Source: Roseovarius aestuarii (lineage in GTDB: Bacteria; Pseudomonadota; Alphaproteobacteria; Rhodobacterales; Rhodobacteraceae). From it: a stretch of DNA of 64,000 nt. The DNA lies in contig NZ_JAIMIB010000005.1 of the NCBI RefSeq assembly GCF_019966515.1, positions 1 to 64,000 on the forward strand. The letters are read 5' to 3'. Below, in pieces: positions 19,764 through 29,230 of this stretch (positions are counted from its first letter, which is position 1; each line of letters starts with the position of its first letter). A program made the position numbers and the translations under genes. The notes under the pieces are model-generated. The model ran no database searches and had not been told where the DNA came from. It saw only the letters and a program-made list of their open reading frames with translations.

Positions 19764-19847
19764 ATGTCAGCCGGAATCTTCCACCCCCTTTGTATGTCAG
19801 GCCGTGCGGTCCGCCCTGCCCGAAAGCCTGATACGCAGTTCCGGTAA
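19764..19847 (+). CDS. Possible 27-residue leader peptide
   Basis: A short frame starts at ATG 19764, preceded by CAGGAGC ten bases upstream, a better ribosome site than that of the next gene. It encodes 27 residues, is basic towards the end, and stops 14 bases before the GTG of the protease gene. Its position between the putative promoter and the cassette suggests a translated leader that could couple or control translation. The peptide itself has no recognised motif, so it may be chance. Confidence 0.3.
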   Translation: MSAGIFHPLCMSGRAVRPARKPDTQFR

Positions 19848-19861
19848 GGGCGGACCTGCCG

Positions 19862-21649
19862 GTGTCCCGCGCCTTACCACTCTCTCGCCTCGCGCCGCTA
19901 ATTAGCGACAATCCGACGCTGGTGGATCAGGTGTTGGAAACGATCTATAACGGCTGGCCCTATCAGCACCGGCTAGAGACGTTGGCTATGACCGCGCAGA
20001 TTTGTGGTGAAACCCTTGCAACCACCCTGCACCAGACTCTGACGGCGGATGAGGTCGATCAGCAATTCCTGTCGATCCTGCGGGCACGCGGCATCGACCT
20101 CTTGCCGCAAAACGGCTTTGTTCCGCCTATTTTCGATGATGTCGAAAACGATGCCATCGACCCAGACGCGCTGGCAACATTCAACAATTCCGCCCGTACC
20201 GGGCGCTGCCGGATTGTCGTGGGGGACAGGGTCATGGGCAGTGGCGGGCTGATTTCACGCCGCCTTGTTCTGACCGCCGCCCATGTCATCCGCGAGGCGC
20301 TCGCGCCCTCTTCAGGCCTGCGCAACAAACCGCCCCGCCTGATGGTCCGCGGTGCCGATGGCAGGGATTATCCGGCATGGTATGTCTTCGTCTCGCCCCC
20401 GCATGACAACGAGTTGCAGAATATGCCTGCCCCAGAGGATGCCTATGACAGCCACACGGATGTCGCGCTGCTCAGGGTCTACAAACCTCTCGGGCGCCGC
20501 CACAAGTTCGGGCATTTTGACACGAGGAAAGAACCGCCGAAAACGACGGGCACCCACCGGCTCTGGCTGGTGCATTTCCCGGAAGGTCAGGACACCGGCT
20601 ACTCCATCGGCCGCTACAAGCGCGACACCGCCCGCACCATGTATCTGCCACATGATGCAGAAACCAACGGCGGTTCGTCGGGTGGGCCAGCCTTTGATGG
20701 CGGTTTCACCTATATCGGCCACCATCAGGGCGCGCTTGGCCGCGATGGCCGGATCGTACCCTTTGACCGCTATTTCGGAAACGCCGAGTTCAAACAGGTG
20801 CTCGATAACGATCGCGCCCCCGATTACCTCTGGTCGATTGACGAAAGCATCGATAGCCACATGATCATCGGGCGCGAGCCGTTCTTTGACGCGCTCACCG
20901 CCATCACCGAAGACACGGCGCAAGCGTTGCGCGGCATCTGGGTTCGGCGCATGGATACCAGTCGCGAGGCCGGGCTTTCCTTCAGCTACAAGATCCTCAA
21001 CGCCTTTCTGCAGGCCCATGACAGCCGGGCTGAAACACACCGTATCTCGACCGATCTGCTCAGCGATGATCTGCTGGGCGATGTTGGCCTGCAGGTGCTA
21101 GGCCCCGATGCCACGCCACAGGCCTCGTCCGGCGTGGAAAGCGGGGAAACCAGCCTCGCCGCCACCGACAAGGACCGCGCCAAAACCCTGGCCAGTGCAT
21201 TGCAAAAGCGCGCTGCCGAAAATAGCCAGACCCATTGGTACTATTTCGACAACCCGCCCTCGGGTCTCTCGCGTACGGCGCAGGTACAGATGGAGCATCT
21301 GGTGGCCGAGCTTCTGACCCGCCCCAACTTGCGCATCGTGCTGGCGGGGTTCGAGACCTTCAGTCTTGCAGACCGTCAGTTCGAAACCATCATGGAAGCC
21401 CGCGATCACGGACCTCCGGGGCTGTTCATCGAATATATCGGAGAATTTACCCGCGACGATCTGCACCAGACTGTCGCAGCGATGGTTGATGATCTTGGCC
21501 TGGGCTGGAACGCCGCCATAATCGACCATGTGATCACCTTCGTGCTGGCTGATTTTCCCTCGGTCGCCGGGACATATCCCTCTGGTATCGCGGCGGAAGT
21601 GGCCGAAAAGTTGCGCACTCATGTCCGGCTGATGGAGGGGATAAGATGA
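19862..21649 (+). CDS. Trypsin-like serine protease with effector-associated-like N terminus and STAND-like C terminus
   Basis: Unnamed 595-residue protein. Residues 1-85 form a compact helical domain resembling adaptor (effector-associated) domains of bacterial conflict systems. Residues about 110-320 are a trypsin-like protease with an intact triad: His141 in LTAAHVI, Asp200 in HTDVALLRV, and Ser273 in NGGSSGGPAF. After IIGREPFFDAL (about 335) a C-terminal region looks like an NTPase fold without a Walker A loop, perhaps an inactive STAND-type domain. There is no signal peptide, so it should act in the cytosol. GTG at 19862 is the only reasonable start after the upstream stop. The stop overlaps the next start (ATGA), indicating translational coupling. 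Protease assignment is firm; the flanking domains are inference. Confidence 0.8.
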   Translation: MSRALPLSRLAPLISDNPTLVDQVLETIYNGWPYQHRLETLAMTAQICGETLATTLHQTLTADEVDQQFLSILRARGIDLLPQNGFVPPIFDDVENDAIDPDALATFNNSARTGRCRIVVGDRVMGSGGLISRRLVLTAAHVIREALAPSSGLRNKPPRLMVRGADGRDYPAWYVFVSPPHDNELQNMPAPEDAYDSHTDVALLRVYKPLGRRHKFGHFDTRKEPPKTTGTHRLWLVHFPEGQDTGYSIGRYKRDTARTMYLPHDAETNGGSSGGPAFDGGFTYIGHHQGALGRDGRIVPFDRYFGNAEFKQVLDNDRAPDYLWSIDESIDSHMIIGREPFFDALTAITEDTAQALRGIWVRRMDTSREAGLSFSYKILNAFLQAHDSRAETHRISTDLLSDDLLGDVGLQVLGPDATPQASSGVESGETSLAATDKDRAKTLASALQKRAAENSQTHWYYFDNPPSGLSRTAQVQMEHLVAELLTRPNLRIVLAGFETFSLADRQFETIMEARDHGPPGLFIEYIGEFTRDDLHQTVAAMVDDLGLGWNAAIIDHVITFVLADFPSVAGTYPSGIAAEVAEKLRTHVRLMEGIR

Positions 21650-24600
21650 AACCGCTTCCGGATCATCTGGAAACCCTGTCCGAGCGCGCCCGGCTTTATG
21701 CCGCCCTGCATGATGGCTTCCGTCCGGTCGACGCGATTACCTGGGCGAATGGCGGCAGCGTTCCCGATGACACCCAGACTGTTGCCCGCGCCCTCGCTAT
21801 GTTGCGACCCGACTGCGGCGCGCTGCCAGCAGAGCATCCCGATCCTCCGCTCTGGTCGATGCGTCCTGCCGCGCGACGCAAGATACTGGCCACGGAGATG
21901 CCGGACGACACCGAGGATGTCGATTTCAGCACGCCGATCACCGATGCGCTTACAGGCAAACGGGATTATGCCCCTGCCCGGCTAGCGGCGCTGGCAGAGC
22001 AGGGACGCGACATTGCCCGTATCGCCGCCATCACCGGCACACTTGATCGCGCTGGTCCCCGGGCAAAGGGATATAAGCATCTGGTCGCCTTGCGCGGATT
22101 GTTGAACCGCTTGCGCGCCGAAAAACGCACCGACGCCATCCTCAGCGAGGGCTTCGTCGGGCGCGAGAACGAACTGGCGCGCCTTGCCCGCTGGATCGCC
22201 AAACCGCAATCAACGACGCCGCTCAAGGCGATCTATATCTCCGGCATGGCCGGGATCGGGAAATCCTTTCTGATGGAACAGGCGGTGCAGAACGCGCGAC
22301 TGAAACACCTGCCCATCTTCGTCCGCCTCGATTTCGACCGCTCGGGCCTCAATGTGCTCGATCGCGAAAGTTTCATCGACGAGATTTCGCGCCAGGTGGG
22401 CGACGGGCTGCCCGAGATATCCAAGACACTGCGCGAGCTGCGCCTCAAGATCGCGGGCAAGGATGCGCCGGTTACCGACAGCAAACAAACCGAACCGCAG
22501 CAGACATTGATTGAGACGCTCGCCAGGGCGGTGCGGGCCTCGGGTCGGACGCTCCTGATTATTCTCGACACGCTCGAGGTCTTGCGCAGCGCCGGTGAAA
22601 CCCGGATCGAGGCGCTTTTTGAAAATCTCGACCTGCTGTCCCATGCCGGTATCGATCGGATCAGCATCATCGCCGCCGGGCGCGGCAACGCGCTAGAACC
22701 GGCCCCGAAGCGGATCACAGGCAAACCCCTGTGGCTGACCGGCCTGCCGGATCATGCGGCACGCGCGTTCCTGCGCGACCGCAATGTCCCCGACGCCCTA
22801 TGGCCGCGCGTGATGGCACTGGCGCGGGGCAATCCGCTCTTTCTGCTGCTGGCCGCCAAGGCCGTCGCGCTGGACGGGTTTGACGAGGCCGAGCTGCCCG
22901 GCGACATCACCGACGAAACCGTTGGCGGCTATCTCTACCGGGCGATCCTGTCGCGCCTGCCCGCGCCCCTGAACCGCGTCGCCACCGAGGCGTTACTGTT
23001 GCGTCATGTTACACCTGAGATCCTTCTTAATGTCGTGGCGCCGGTCACCGCCCCCGATCTGACCCGGGCCGGGGCGGATAAGGCGTTCGAATTGCTGAAA
23101 GCTCAGGACTGGCTGGTGATGTCCGGCCCCGACGGCACCGAGGTTCAGCACCGCATCGACGTCCGCCGCGCCTTCCTGCCCCGGATCTATGCCGCCGATC
23201 CGAACATTGCGGCATCGGTCAATCGCCGCGCCGTCGATTGGTTCAGCGCCCTTGATCCGTTCGAAACGCTTTATCATCAACTGCAACTGGTGCGCATCGG
23301 CGACAAAACGCCGAACCCCATCCCCACGGATCTGGCCCTGCGCTTCGATGAATTCATGCTCGAAGAACTGCCCGCCAGCGCCCGCGATGCGGTACGTCAC
23401 GCACAGGGTCGCCGGTCGGATTTCGGCCGGGCGGGTGACGTCACCACCACGCGCCACCCTGATGCGCGCGCCGTCACCGATCTCGACCTGCTGCTGAAAA
23501 AGGGTGATCTGCGCGAGGCAGGCTTCGTGATCGATAATGCCCTCAACGGGGAAATCGACCCCGACAGCCCTGCTGCCCGGTTGATGCTGTGCCATCACTG
23601 GCTGACCGGTCGCTGGTCTCTGGCGCAAAAGGCGCTGAACGCATTGCCGGAAGCCGCACTCGAACAGGCCGTTATCCACGATCCGTTGCTGCAGGGTCGT
23701 GTCCTGCTGGAGCTTTATGCCGAATATGATTTCGACACGCTGGCCGAAATGCTGTGCGATCCGGTCCTGCTGAACGCCGCGTTGCACTGCCACACCGAAT
23801 CCGCGCGTATCGGCATGGCCGGCGGGGCGCTTGATTTCGCGCTGATCGTGGCGCTTGCCGAAACCGCGAAACCGCCGCAGCTTGGCCTGGCGCGGGGCAT
23901 TCTGGCCCATAACGGGCTGGAGGACTGGCAGGCCCGCGAACGCGCCCGCGAAATGGTGCAATCACGCCGCCACCGCCACGGTCTGACATCCCGCGCAACC
24001 GGTGCCGCGGCGCAGGCGATTGGCCTTGCATGTCTGTCGCCCTTCGGGCCGCGTCTGCGGGCCTATCTTGCAGCCAGCCACAGCGCCCGCCCCGGTGAAT
24101 GGCTGGTAAAGGCGGCGACCATGCCGCGAACAGCCGCCCAGCGTTATACGCCCACTCTTCAGGCCGTTGACCAGGCCTTACCCACACGGTTCCTGACACC
24201 GCCCGATGTCGCCGCCGGGTTCGATCTGCTTGGCCTCACGGCAGAATGGGCCACCGGCTTTGCCGCCTTCAACACCATCCCCGACTTTCCGGCTTTGGCC
24301 CGGGCCGCCGATCGCTGGCGGCGGGTGGCAGCGGGGGAATGGTGCTGGGGCAAGACGCGCCCGCCGTATTTTGTCGGTACCGATGGCGATGCAGATCGGG
24401 TTACGCTCGACCGCGCCAAACGCCTGATACAGGCGGATGACCCGGTGCACAGCGCGACCCGTGAGCTGTTGCTCTGGGGCAGCCCCACGCACCCAAGGGC
24501 CGAGGCCACGCGCCACCTGCTTGCGCGTTTTGCCAGACGCTCGGACCGGGCACAGGGCCTGCCATCGCTGCCGGCCACGCTCCGCCACCTGACCGACACG

Positions 24601-24684
24601 GGCGTTCCCCCGCTGCTCGCTGCACCGCTCGCAGTGCTGGCGACGAAAAACATCCTTCTGAAAGACGCATTATCCGCCACCTGA
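21646..24684 (+). CDS. STAND-family NTPase (NACHT/AP-ATPase-like signalling ATPase)
   Basis: Protein of 1012 residues. A helical N-terminal region (1-160) precedes FVGRENELARL (about 170), the typical entry to STAND ATPases. Walker A is GMAGIGKS (200-207). Walker B is LLIILDTLE (about 303-311). The GxP motif ALARGNPLFLL (about 391-401) marks the helical lid. A winged-helix-like segment follows, then about 500 residues of helical, probably repeat-type, sensor. STAND proteins are switches that oligomerise with ATP after sensing a trigger. No nuclease or protease domain is present here, so its effectors are likely the two adjacent proteins. It overlaps the upstream gene by four bases. Confidence 0.82.
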   Translation: MKPLPDHLETLSERARLYAALHDGFRPVDAITWANGGSVPDDTQTVARALAMLRPDCGALPAEHPDPPLWSMRPAARRKILATEMPDDTEDVDFSTPITDALTGKRDYAPARLAALAEQGRDIARIAAITGTLDRAGPRAKGYKHLVALRGLLNRLRAEKRTDAILSEGFVGRENELARLARWIAKPQSTTPLKAIYISGMAGIGKSFLMEQAVQNARLKHLPIFVRLDFDRSGLNVLDRESFIDEISRQVGDGLPEISKTLRELRLKIAGKDAPVTDSKQTEPQQTLIETLARAVRASGRTLLIILDTLEVLRSAGETRIEALFENLDLLSHAGIDRISIIAAGRGNALEPAPKRITGKPLWLTGLPDHAARAFLRDRNVPDALWPRVMALARGNPLFLLLAAKAVALDGFDEAELPGDITDETVGGYLYRAILSRLPAPLNRVATEALLLRHVTPEILLNVVAPVTAPDLTRAGADKAFELLKAQDWLVMSGPDGTEVQHRIDVRRAFLPRIYAADPNIAASVNRRAVDWFSALDPFETLYHQLQLVRIGDKTPNPIPTDLALRFDEFMLEELPASARDAVRHAQGRRSDFGRAGDVTTTRHPDARAVTDLDLLLKKGDLREAGFVIDNALNGEIDPDSPAARLMLCHHWLTGRWSLAQKALNALPEAALEQAVIHDPLLQGRVLLELYAEYDFDTLAEMLCDPVLLNAALHCHTESARIGMAGGALDFALIVALAETAKPPQLGLARGILAHNGLEDWQARERAREMVQSRRHRHGLTSRATGAAAQAIGLACLSPFGPRLRAYLAASHSARPGEWLVKAATMPRTAAQRYTPTLQAVDQALPTRFLTPPDVAAGFDLLGLTAEWATGFAAFNTIPDFPALARAADRWRRVAAGEWCWGKTRPPYFVGTDGDADRVTLDRAKRLIQADDPVHSATRELLLWGSPTHPRAEATRHLLARFARRSDRAQGLPSLPATLRHLTDTGVPPLLAAPLAVLATKNILLKDALSAT

Positions 24685-24718
24685 AAGCAGTATTTCATTT
24701 TTGTAAAAGGAGTTGATT

Positions 24719-26686
24719 ATGACCAACGGAGACACCAGCGAAAGCATCAACCGCCTTGGCAGGCTGTCGCAGGACGGCACTTTCGACAAGGTTCTGAGCA
24801 GTATCAGGTCCGGCAATCCCGTACTGGAGGAGATGAAGCTGACCGAAGACCGACTGCGCGAGGCCCTCAATGCGCCGATGGACGGGCTCGAATCCGTTGG
24901 TCTGGTGCCGGGTGAGTTGGAGGCGATCATCGAACTGGTGGGCCGCCCACCCCTGGTAGTCCAGAATGACAAGGTGCAGGGCAAGACCACGCTTGACGAC
25001 TTCTTTCCCGACAATATCGGCGGGAAAATCGCCCGGGTGGAAAAATTCCTGCCCTCGGTCGGCCGGATCGAATTCTTCAATCATGACCGCGCCTGGGGCG
25101 GCACGGGCTGGGTGATTGACGAGGATGGCAGCGACCATCTGCTGGTCGTCACCAACCGCCATGTCGCCAAGTTCGTCGCCCGGCGGAATTTCCGTGGCGA
25201 GGCCGTCTATGCCTACGGCCCCGGCAATGTGCGCTATGGCGCGCGCATCGATTTCGTCGAGGAGGTCGACATCCAACCTGACCCGGGCCGCGTCTTCGTG
25301 ATTGAGGAGTTTACCTATCTCGCCGATGACATTTCAGCCGATGTCGCGCTGGGCCGCATCGCCCGCAACACCGGTATGCCGCGCATCGCGCCCCTGCCGC
25401 TGGCCGAAACCGATGGCGAGGATGGCGAAACTGTAGGGCTGGTGGGCTATCCAGCTTACGATTCACGCAATGAACACCAGCATATGGACGCCTATTTCAA
25501 AGACCTCTACGATGTGAAACGCTTTGCCCCGGGCTATCTGATCAAGGGCGACGAACTGGGTATTCTCAGCCATGACTGCACCAGTCTTGGCGGCAATTCC
25601 GGTTCACCCCTGATCAGCCTCGACCGGGGTGTCGCACTTGGCCTGCATTTTGCCGGGCGCTATGGCGTCGCCAACAGCGCTGTGCGCGCCAGCACCCTCA
25701 AGGGTATTCTAGCCGGCCAAAGCCAAATGCATGTCATCGCCGCCCTGACCGGACAGGCCACCGAGGCCGCCGATCGGGCACATGCCACGGATTTCTTTGC
25801 CGGTCGCGATGGCTATGATCCCGATTTCCTGCAGGAGGTCACGGTCCCCCTGCCCGACCTGCCCGTCAGTCTGGAACTGGCCGCGCCAGAAGACGCCACG
25901 CCCGAACGTCCGCACGAGCTGCGCTACCAGCATTTCGGCGTGCTCTATTCCGCCCGCAACAAGGGCCCGGCAGTCACCGCGTTCAACATCGATGGCAGCC
26001 GTTTCCACGCCATTAAACGCCACAACAGCACCTGGTTTCACGACCTGCGCATCCCCCGCGACATCCAGCTTGACCGCGAAGCGTATGGCCACGCCAGGAT
26101 CGACCGGGGTCACATGGTGCGCCGCTTCGCCACCAACTGGGGCACCGAGGACGAGGCAAAACGCGCCAATCTCGACAGCTACCACTATACCAATGCCAGC
26201 CCGCAACACGCCTCGCTCAACCGGTCGCGCGCGAAATGGCTGGGGCTTGAAGATTACATCCTGTCCAGCACCCGCACCCATGGGTTCCGCGCCAATGTCT
26301 TTACCGGGCCGGTCTATACGCCCGACGACCCCGAGCTGGGCACGTCCGGCGCACCGCTGCCGCTGCATTTCTGGAAGGTCGTGACCATGTTGACAAAGAA
26401 CGACTGCGGCGAGATGCAGCTTCACGCCACCGCCTACGTGCTCAGCCAGGGCCAGTTGATCCAGCAGATGCTGCAGGAGGACGGGCTGACCGAAAGCACC
26501 GAAGGCTTTGAATTCGGCGAGTTCAAGACCTTCCAGATCCGCATCGCTGATCTTGAGGCCATGACCGGCTACGATTTCGGCGCACTACGCGAGCATGACC
26601 CGCTGAACACGCTTGCGCAGACGGAAACGGCCATAACCGCCAAACCGGTGATCGAACTCGATGCGCTCCGACAAATCGTGCTCTGA
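24719..26686 (+). CDS. Trypsin-like protease fused to a DNA/RNA non-specific (DRGH) nuclease
   Basis: Protein of 655 residues with two apparently complete enzymes. Residues 1-90 are a helical adaptor. Residues about 110-330 are a trypsin-like protease: His148 in TNRHVAKF, Asp208 in DISADVALG, and Ser294 in GGNSGSPL. Residues about 400-620 are a Serratia-type nuclease with DRGHMVRR (His465), YTNASPQHASLN (Asn residues) and GLEDYIL (Glu511), matching the catalytic and metal-binding positions of that family. No signal peptide or obvious inhibitor is present, so the nuclease is probably held inactive until processed. AGGAG six bases before ATG 24719 fixes the start, 34 bases after the STAND gene. 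Confidence 0.88.
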   Translation: MTNGDTSESINRLGRLSQDGTFDKVLSSIRSGNPVLEEMKLTEDRLREALNAPMDGLESVGLVPGELEAIIELVGRPPLVVQNDKVQGKTTLDDFFPDNIGGKIARVEKFLPSVGRIEFFNHDRAWGGTGWVIDEDGSDHLLVVTNRHVAKFVARRNFRGEAVYAYGPGNVRYGARIDFVEEVDIQPDPGRVFVIEEFTYLADDISADVALGRIARNTGMPRIAPLPLAETDGEDGETVGLVGYPAYDSRNEHQHMDAYFKDLYDVKRFAPGYLIKGDELGILSHDCTSLGGNSGSPLISLDRGVALGLHFAGRYGVANSAVRASTLKGILAGQSQMHVIAALTGQATEAADRAHATDFFAGRDGYDPDFLQEVTVPLPDLPVSLELAAPEDATPERPHELRYQHFGVLYSARNKGPAVTAFNIDGSRFHAIKRHNSTWFHDLRIPRDIQLDREAYGHARIDRGHMVRRFATNWGTEDEAKRANLDSYHYTNASPQHASLNRSRAKWLGLEDYILSSTRTHGFRANVFTGPVYTPDDPELGTSGAPLPLHFWKVVTMLTKNDCGEMQLHATAYVLSQGQLIQQMLQEDGLTESTEGFEFGEFKTFQIRIADLEAMTGYDFGALREHDPLNTLAQTETAITAKPVIELDALRQIVL

Positions 26687-26697
26687 CATGCGGCCGC

Positions 26698-26713
26698 GCC
26701 CGGACCTCCGGGC
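26698..26713 (+). terminator. Possible terminator hairpin after the nuclease gene
   Basis: GCCCGG and CCGGGC pair around a four-base loop, 12 bases after the nuclease stop. There is no T tract, so this is a weak or Rho-assisted terminator candidate. Confidence 0.35.
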
Positions 26714-26867
26714 CGACCAGTGTGGAAAGAGTCACGGTCAACGGATTCAATGCGGTTTGTTTTGGCCTGAAGCAGCCATAAACACAAAGGCGCGCATATA
26801 CGACGCGCGAGGTGTAATCTCTCGATGGCAGCTCAGGGCCAAATTTTTAGCATACGTCTGACCAATT

Positions 26868-29015
26868 CTAGAACGGCAGCAGGAAGGCCCGCACCATCCG
26901 GAGAATGCCTCCGCCCATGCCAACGCGGCGGCACTGGCTTGTGTCATAGACCACCACATGTTGCCGCCGGTCGGCTTTGCGCACCGAAAAGCTCGACAGG
27001 AACGTGTCGCTGACGGTCAGCGAACTGACGATGTTGAACTGCGCATCGCGCCGCCAGGCGATCAGGCTGGACGATTGCATGATGCTGCGCGTCGCCTTCC
27101 CCGCCCCCACAAGCGGTTTGGATTCAGTCCGCAGAAACAGCCGCCCCGGCCCTTTGACCGAGTGATAGATCGCCCGGCCAAAAATCAGCGCACCCAGCGA
27201 CAGCGAAATCGTCCGCCCCAGCCTGCAGCCCTCCGAAAACCCGATCAGGGTCGAGATATCGACAAAGACCTCATCGCCTTCCAGCAGGTTCCACTCCAGG
27301 ATCTCGGCTGGCGGATCAACGATCAGATCGCAGGACTTGATCTGCTTGTCGGCCTCGAAATCCACCAGGCACATGGCCAGATTGCGTGAAAAAAGCCGTT
27401 TGATCACCAGTTGCAGCGGTTGCGGAATGCGGCGGCGGTCCACCACGTTGTTACCGCAGGCCCGGAACGCGAGGTAATAGCGCGCATGCCCGTCAGTGGA
27501 TCTAAGCTCCAGCTGTGATCCACGGGCCGTCGTCTTGCCGATCTTGCCGGCGGTGGCCTCGTCCTCTTCCTCCGCCGTGGCCGCCCTGAACGGCACGCGG
27601 GCATAGAACACCCGCGCAAAGACGATCATCTGCGACTTGATAAGGATCAGGATCGAAAACAGCAGCGAGGCCAATCCGAAATACCGCAGACCGGTCGCTG
27701 TGTCATTGATACGCCGCCTGGTCTGCGCCTTCATCACACCGGCGCGGCGTTCGACCTCGGCAATCGCGGCGGCCGAGTTATTGGCGACGCCGCCATCGGC
27801 GCGTTCCAGATCGCGCCGGAAATCCTCTAGCATGTTCTCGCGCGCCGAAACATAGGCGCTGTTGATCATGCTCTTGATGCCGTTCTGAATGTAGCACCCG
27901 AAATCCAGAAAGCCGCAACGCCTTGTGCGCGTGCCAGGGAACCTGCCGGGCATCACCTCCCGCGTCGCATTCAGCACCGCATCGGTGTTGCCATCGAATT
28001 TCTGCTGTTCGGCGCGAATCCGGGCCGTAATTGCTGCGGTCTGGGCGTTGACCAGCCGCTCGACTGCATGTTCTGCCGCACTCTCGACCGTATCGGGCGG
28101 CGCCCCGGCGAAGTCGGGTGACGGCAGGGCCGCCCCGCCCTCATAGACCGTCACATCCCCACTTGCCTCGAGACTATTCAGGGTCCGGATCATCGGCTGG
28201 TGCACCCAGCGGTCGTTCAGGATGATATAGAGGATCAGGAAAAACAGGAAGATCAGGGGCATCGGCCACCAAAGCTTCAGCGTTGTCTTGCGAACACTCC
28301 GCAACAGCCGTGGGTCGGTCTTCTTGGTGGCCTGATGGGTGCCCCGGTTCTCCTGCTTGAACTTTACCAGCATGCGCAGAACCATCAGCACCGTCAGGCT
28401 GATCAGCACACTGATCTGCGACGGGAAATACCCCCTGAACAACGCGCCGGCCAGGGTTCGCCCGCCGAAAAAGCTGAACAGGATCAGGTCCAGAATGAGA
28501 ACGATCAGAACTGTCCGGAACAACATGCGCGACAGGGTTGGCTGCAGGGTGGCGGCCAGGAGGCTCAGCAGGCCCGTTAACGTATAAAGCGTAAAAAACG
28601 TGGTCATCTCGATGCCCTGGAAGAACCGGTAGGGTTCCGGCAAGACCTGACCTTCCTGCGGTGGCTCAGGCGGGGTGATCAGTGCGCCCAACCCGAAGGC
28701 CTCCAGCGGGCGCTGGTCTTTCAGCGCGATGGCCAGCAGGATCAGCGCCGATACGGATGCGACTGCGGGCGCCAGGGCACGTGTCACCAGTGCCGCTGCC
28801 ACCGCGACGCCCACCAGGACGACCGCCACCCAAGGCAGATAGACCTGCGGCGACAAGGCCAGCTCGGCCGTCATCTCGGCATTCCACGGGGCGAAGATGA
28901 TGCCGCTGATCATGAAGGGCATCAGAGTCAGCAGTACGATGCCATTCTGCTCTTCCCGCAAAATTTCAGGGGCCCGGGTCTTAGAAGCCGCCCAAAGGGC
29001 ACGCAATTGCTGCAT
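26868..29015 (-). CDS. Large multi-pass membrane protein, unknown function
   Basis: Unrecognised protein of 715 residues. Several hydrophobic helices lie in residues 25-220 and another near 250-270 (LIFLFFLILYIILN). A long, mostly helical, charged loop (about 275-450) contains Cys pairs in RRCGFLDFGCYIQNG. A further membrane helix follows (about 455-475). The C-terminal 230 residues are beta-rich and include LIGFSEGCRLGR and VKGPGRLFLRTESKP, which resemble the AIM24/TspB beta-sandwich fold. It converges on the protease-nuclease gene with 180 bases between stops, so it could be a partner but is on the other strand. The start is ATG at 29015. Confidence 0.6.
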   Translation of the reverse strand: MQQLRALWAASKTRAPEILREEQNGIVLLTLMPFMISGIIFAPWNAEMTAELALSPQVYLPWVAVVLVGVAVAAALVTRALAPAVASVSALILLAIALKDQRPLEAFGLGALITPPEPPQEGQVLPEPYRFFQGIEMTTFFTLYTLTGLLSLLAATLQPTLSRMLFRTVLIVLILDLILFSFFGGRTLAGALFRGYFPSQISVLISLTVLMVLRMLVKFKQENRGTHQATKKTDPRLLRSVRKTTLKLWWPMPLIFLFFLILYIILNDRWVHQPMIRTLNSLEASGDVTVYEGGAALPSPDFAGAPPDTVESAAEHAVERLVNAQTAAITARIRAEQQKFDGNTDAVLNATREVMPGRFPGTRTRRCGFLDFGCYIQNGIKSMINSAYVSARENMLEDFRRDLERADGGVANNSAAAIAEVERRAGVMKAQTRRRINDTATGLRYFGLASLLFSILILIKSQMIVFARVFYARVPFRAATAEEEDEATAGKIGKTTARGSQLELRSTDGHARYYLAFRACGNNVVDRRRIPQPLQLVIKRLFSRNLAMCLVDFEADKQIKSCDLIVDPPAEILEWNLLEGDEVFVDISTLIGFSEGCRLGRTISLSLGALIFGRAIYHSVKGPGRLFLRTESKPLVGAGKATRSIMQSSSLIAWRRDAQFNIVSSLTVSDTFLSSFSVRKADRRQHVVVYDTSQCRRVGMGGGILRMVRAFLLPF

Positions 29016-29230
29016 TCAGAAAATCCATTAGAACTACGGGCAGAACGCTAACCTTGGCCGGTCCGATGCGTCAATAGTGCGAAATTCATTACTGAAAACC
29101 AGTCACTTACCGGTGACACCGGTGGCGGCGATCAAACACCGGCGGAGCGCCGCTTGACACGCCGCATATGGACCTAACAGGCGGGGTATCTACCCGGACA
29201 CCGTTCCGCTCCGGGCTGTCAGAGCAAGCG

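Noticed and set aside
22993-23961. 322-codon minus-strand frame opposite the STAND gene
   Set aside because: No motifs, and the plus strand encodes a coherent STAND ATPase.
19635-29230. Conflict-cassette region considered as a mobile island
   Set aside because: No integrase, transposase, tRNA target or flanking direct repeats could be found within the window.
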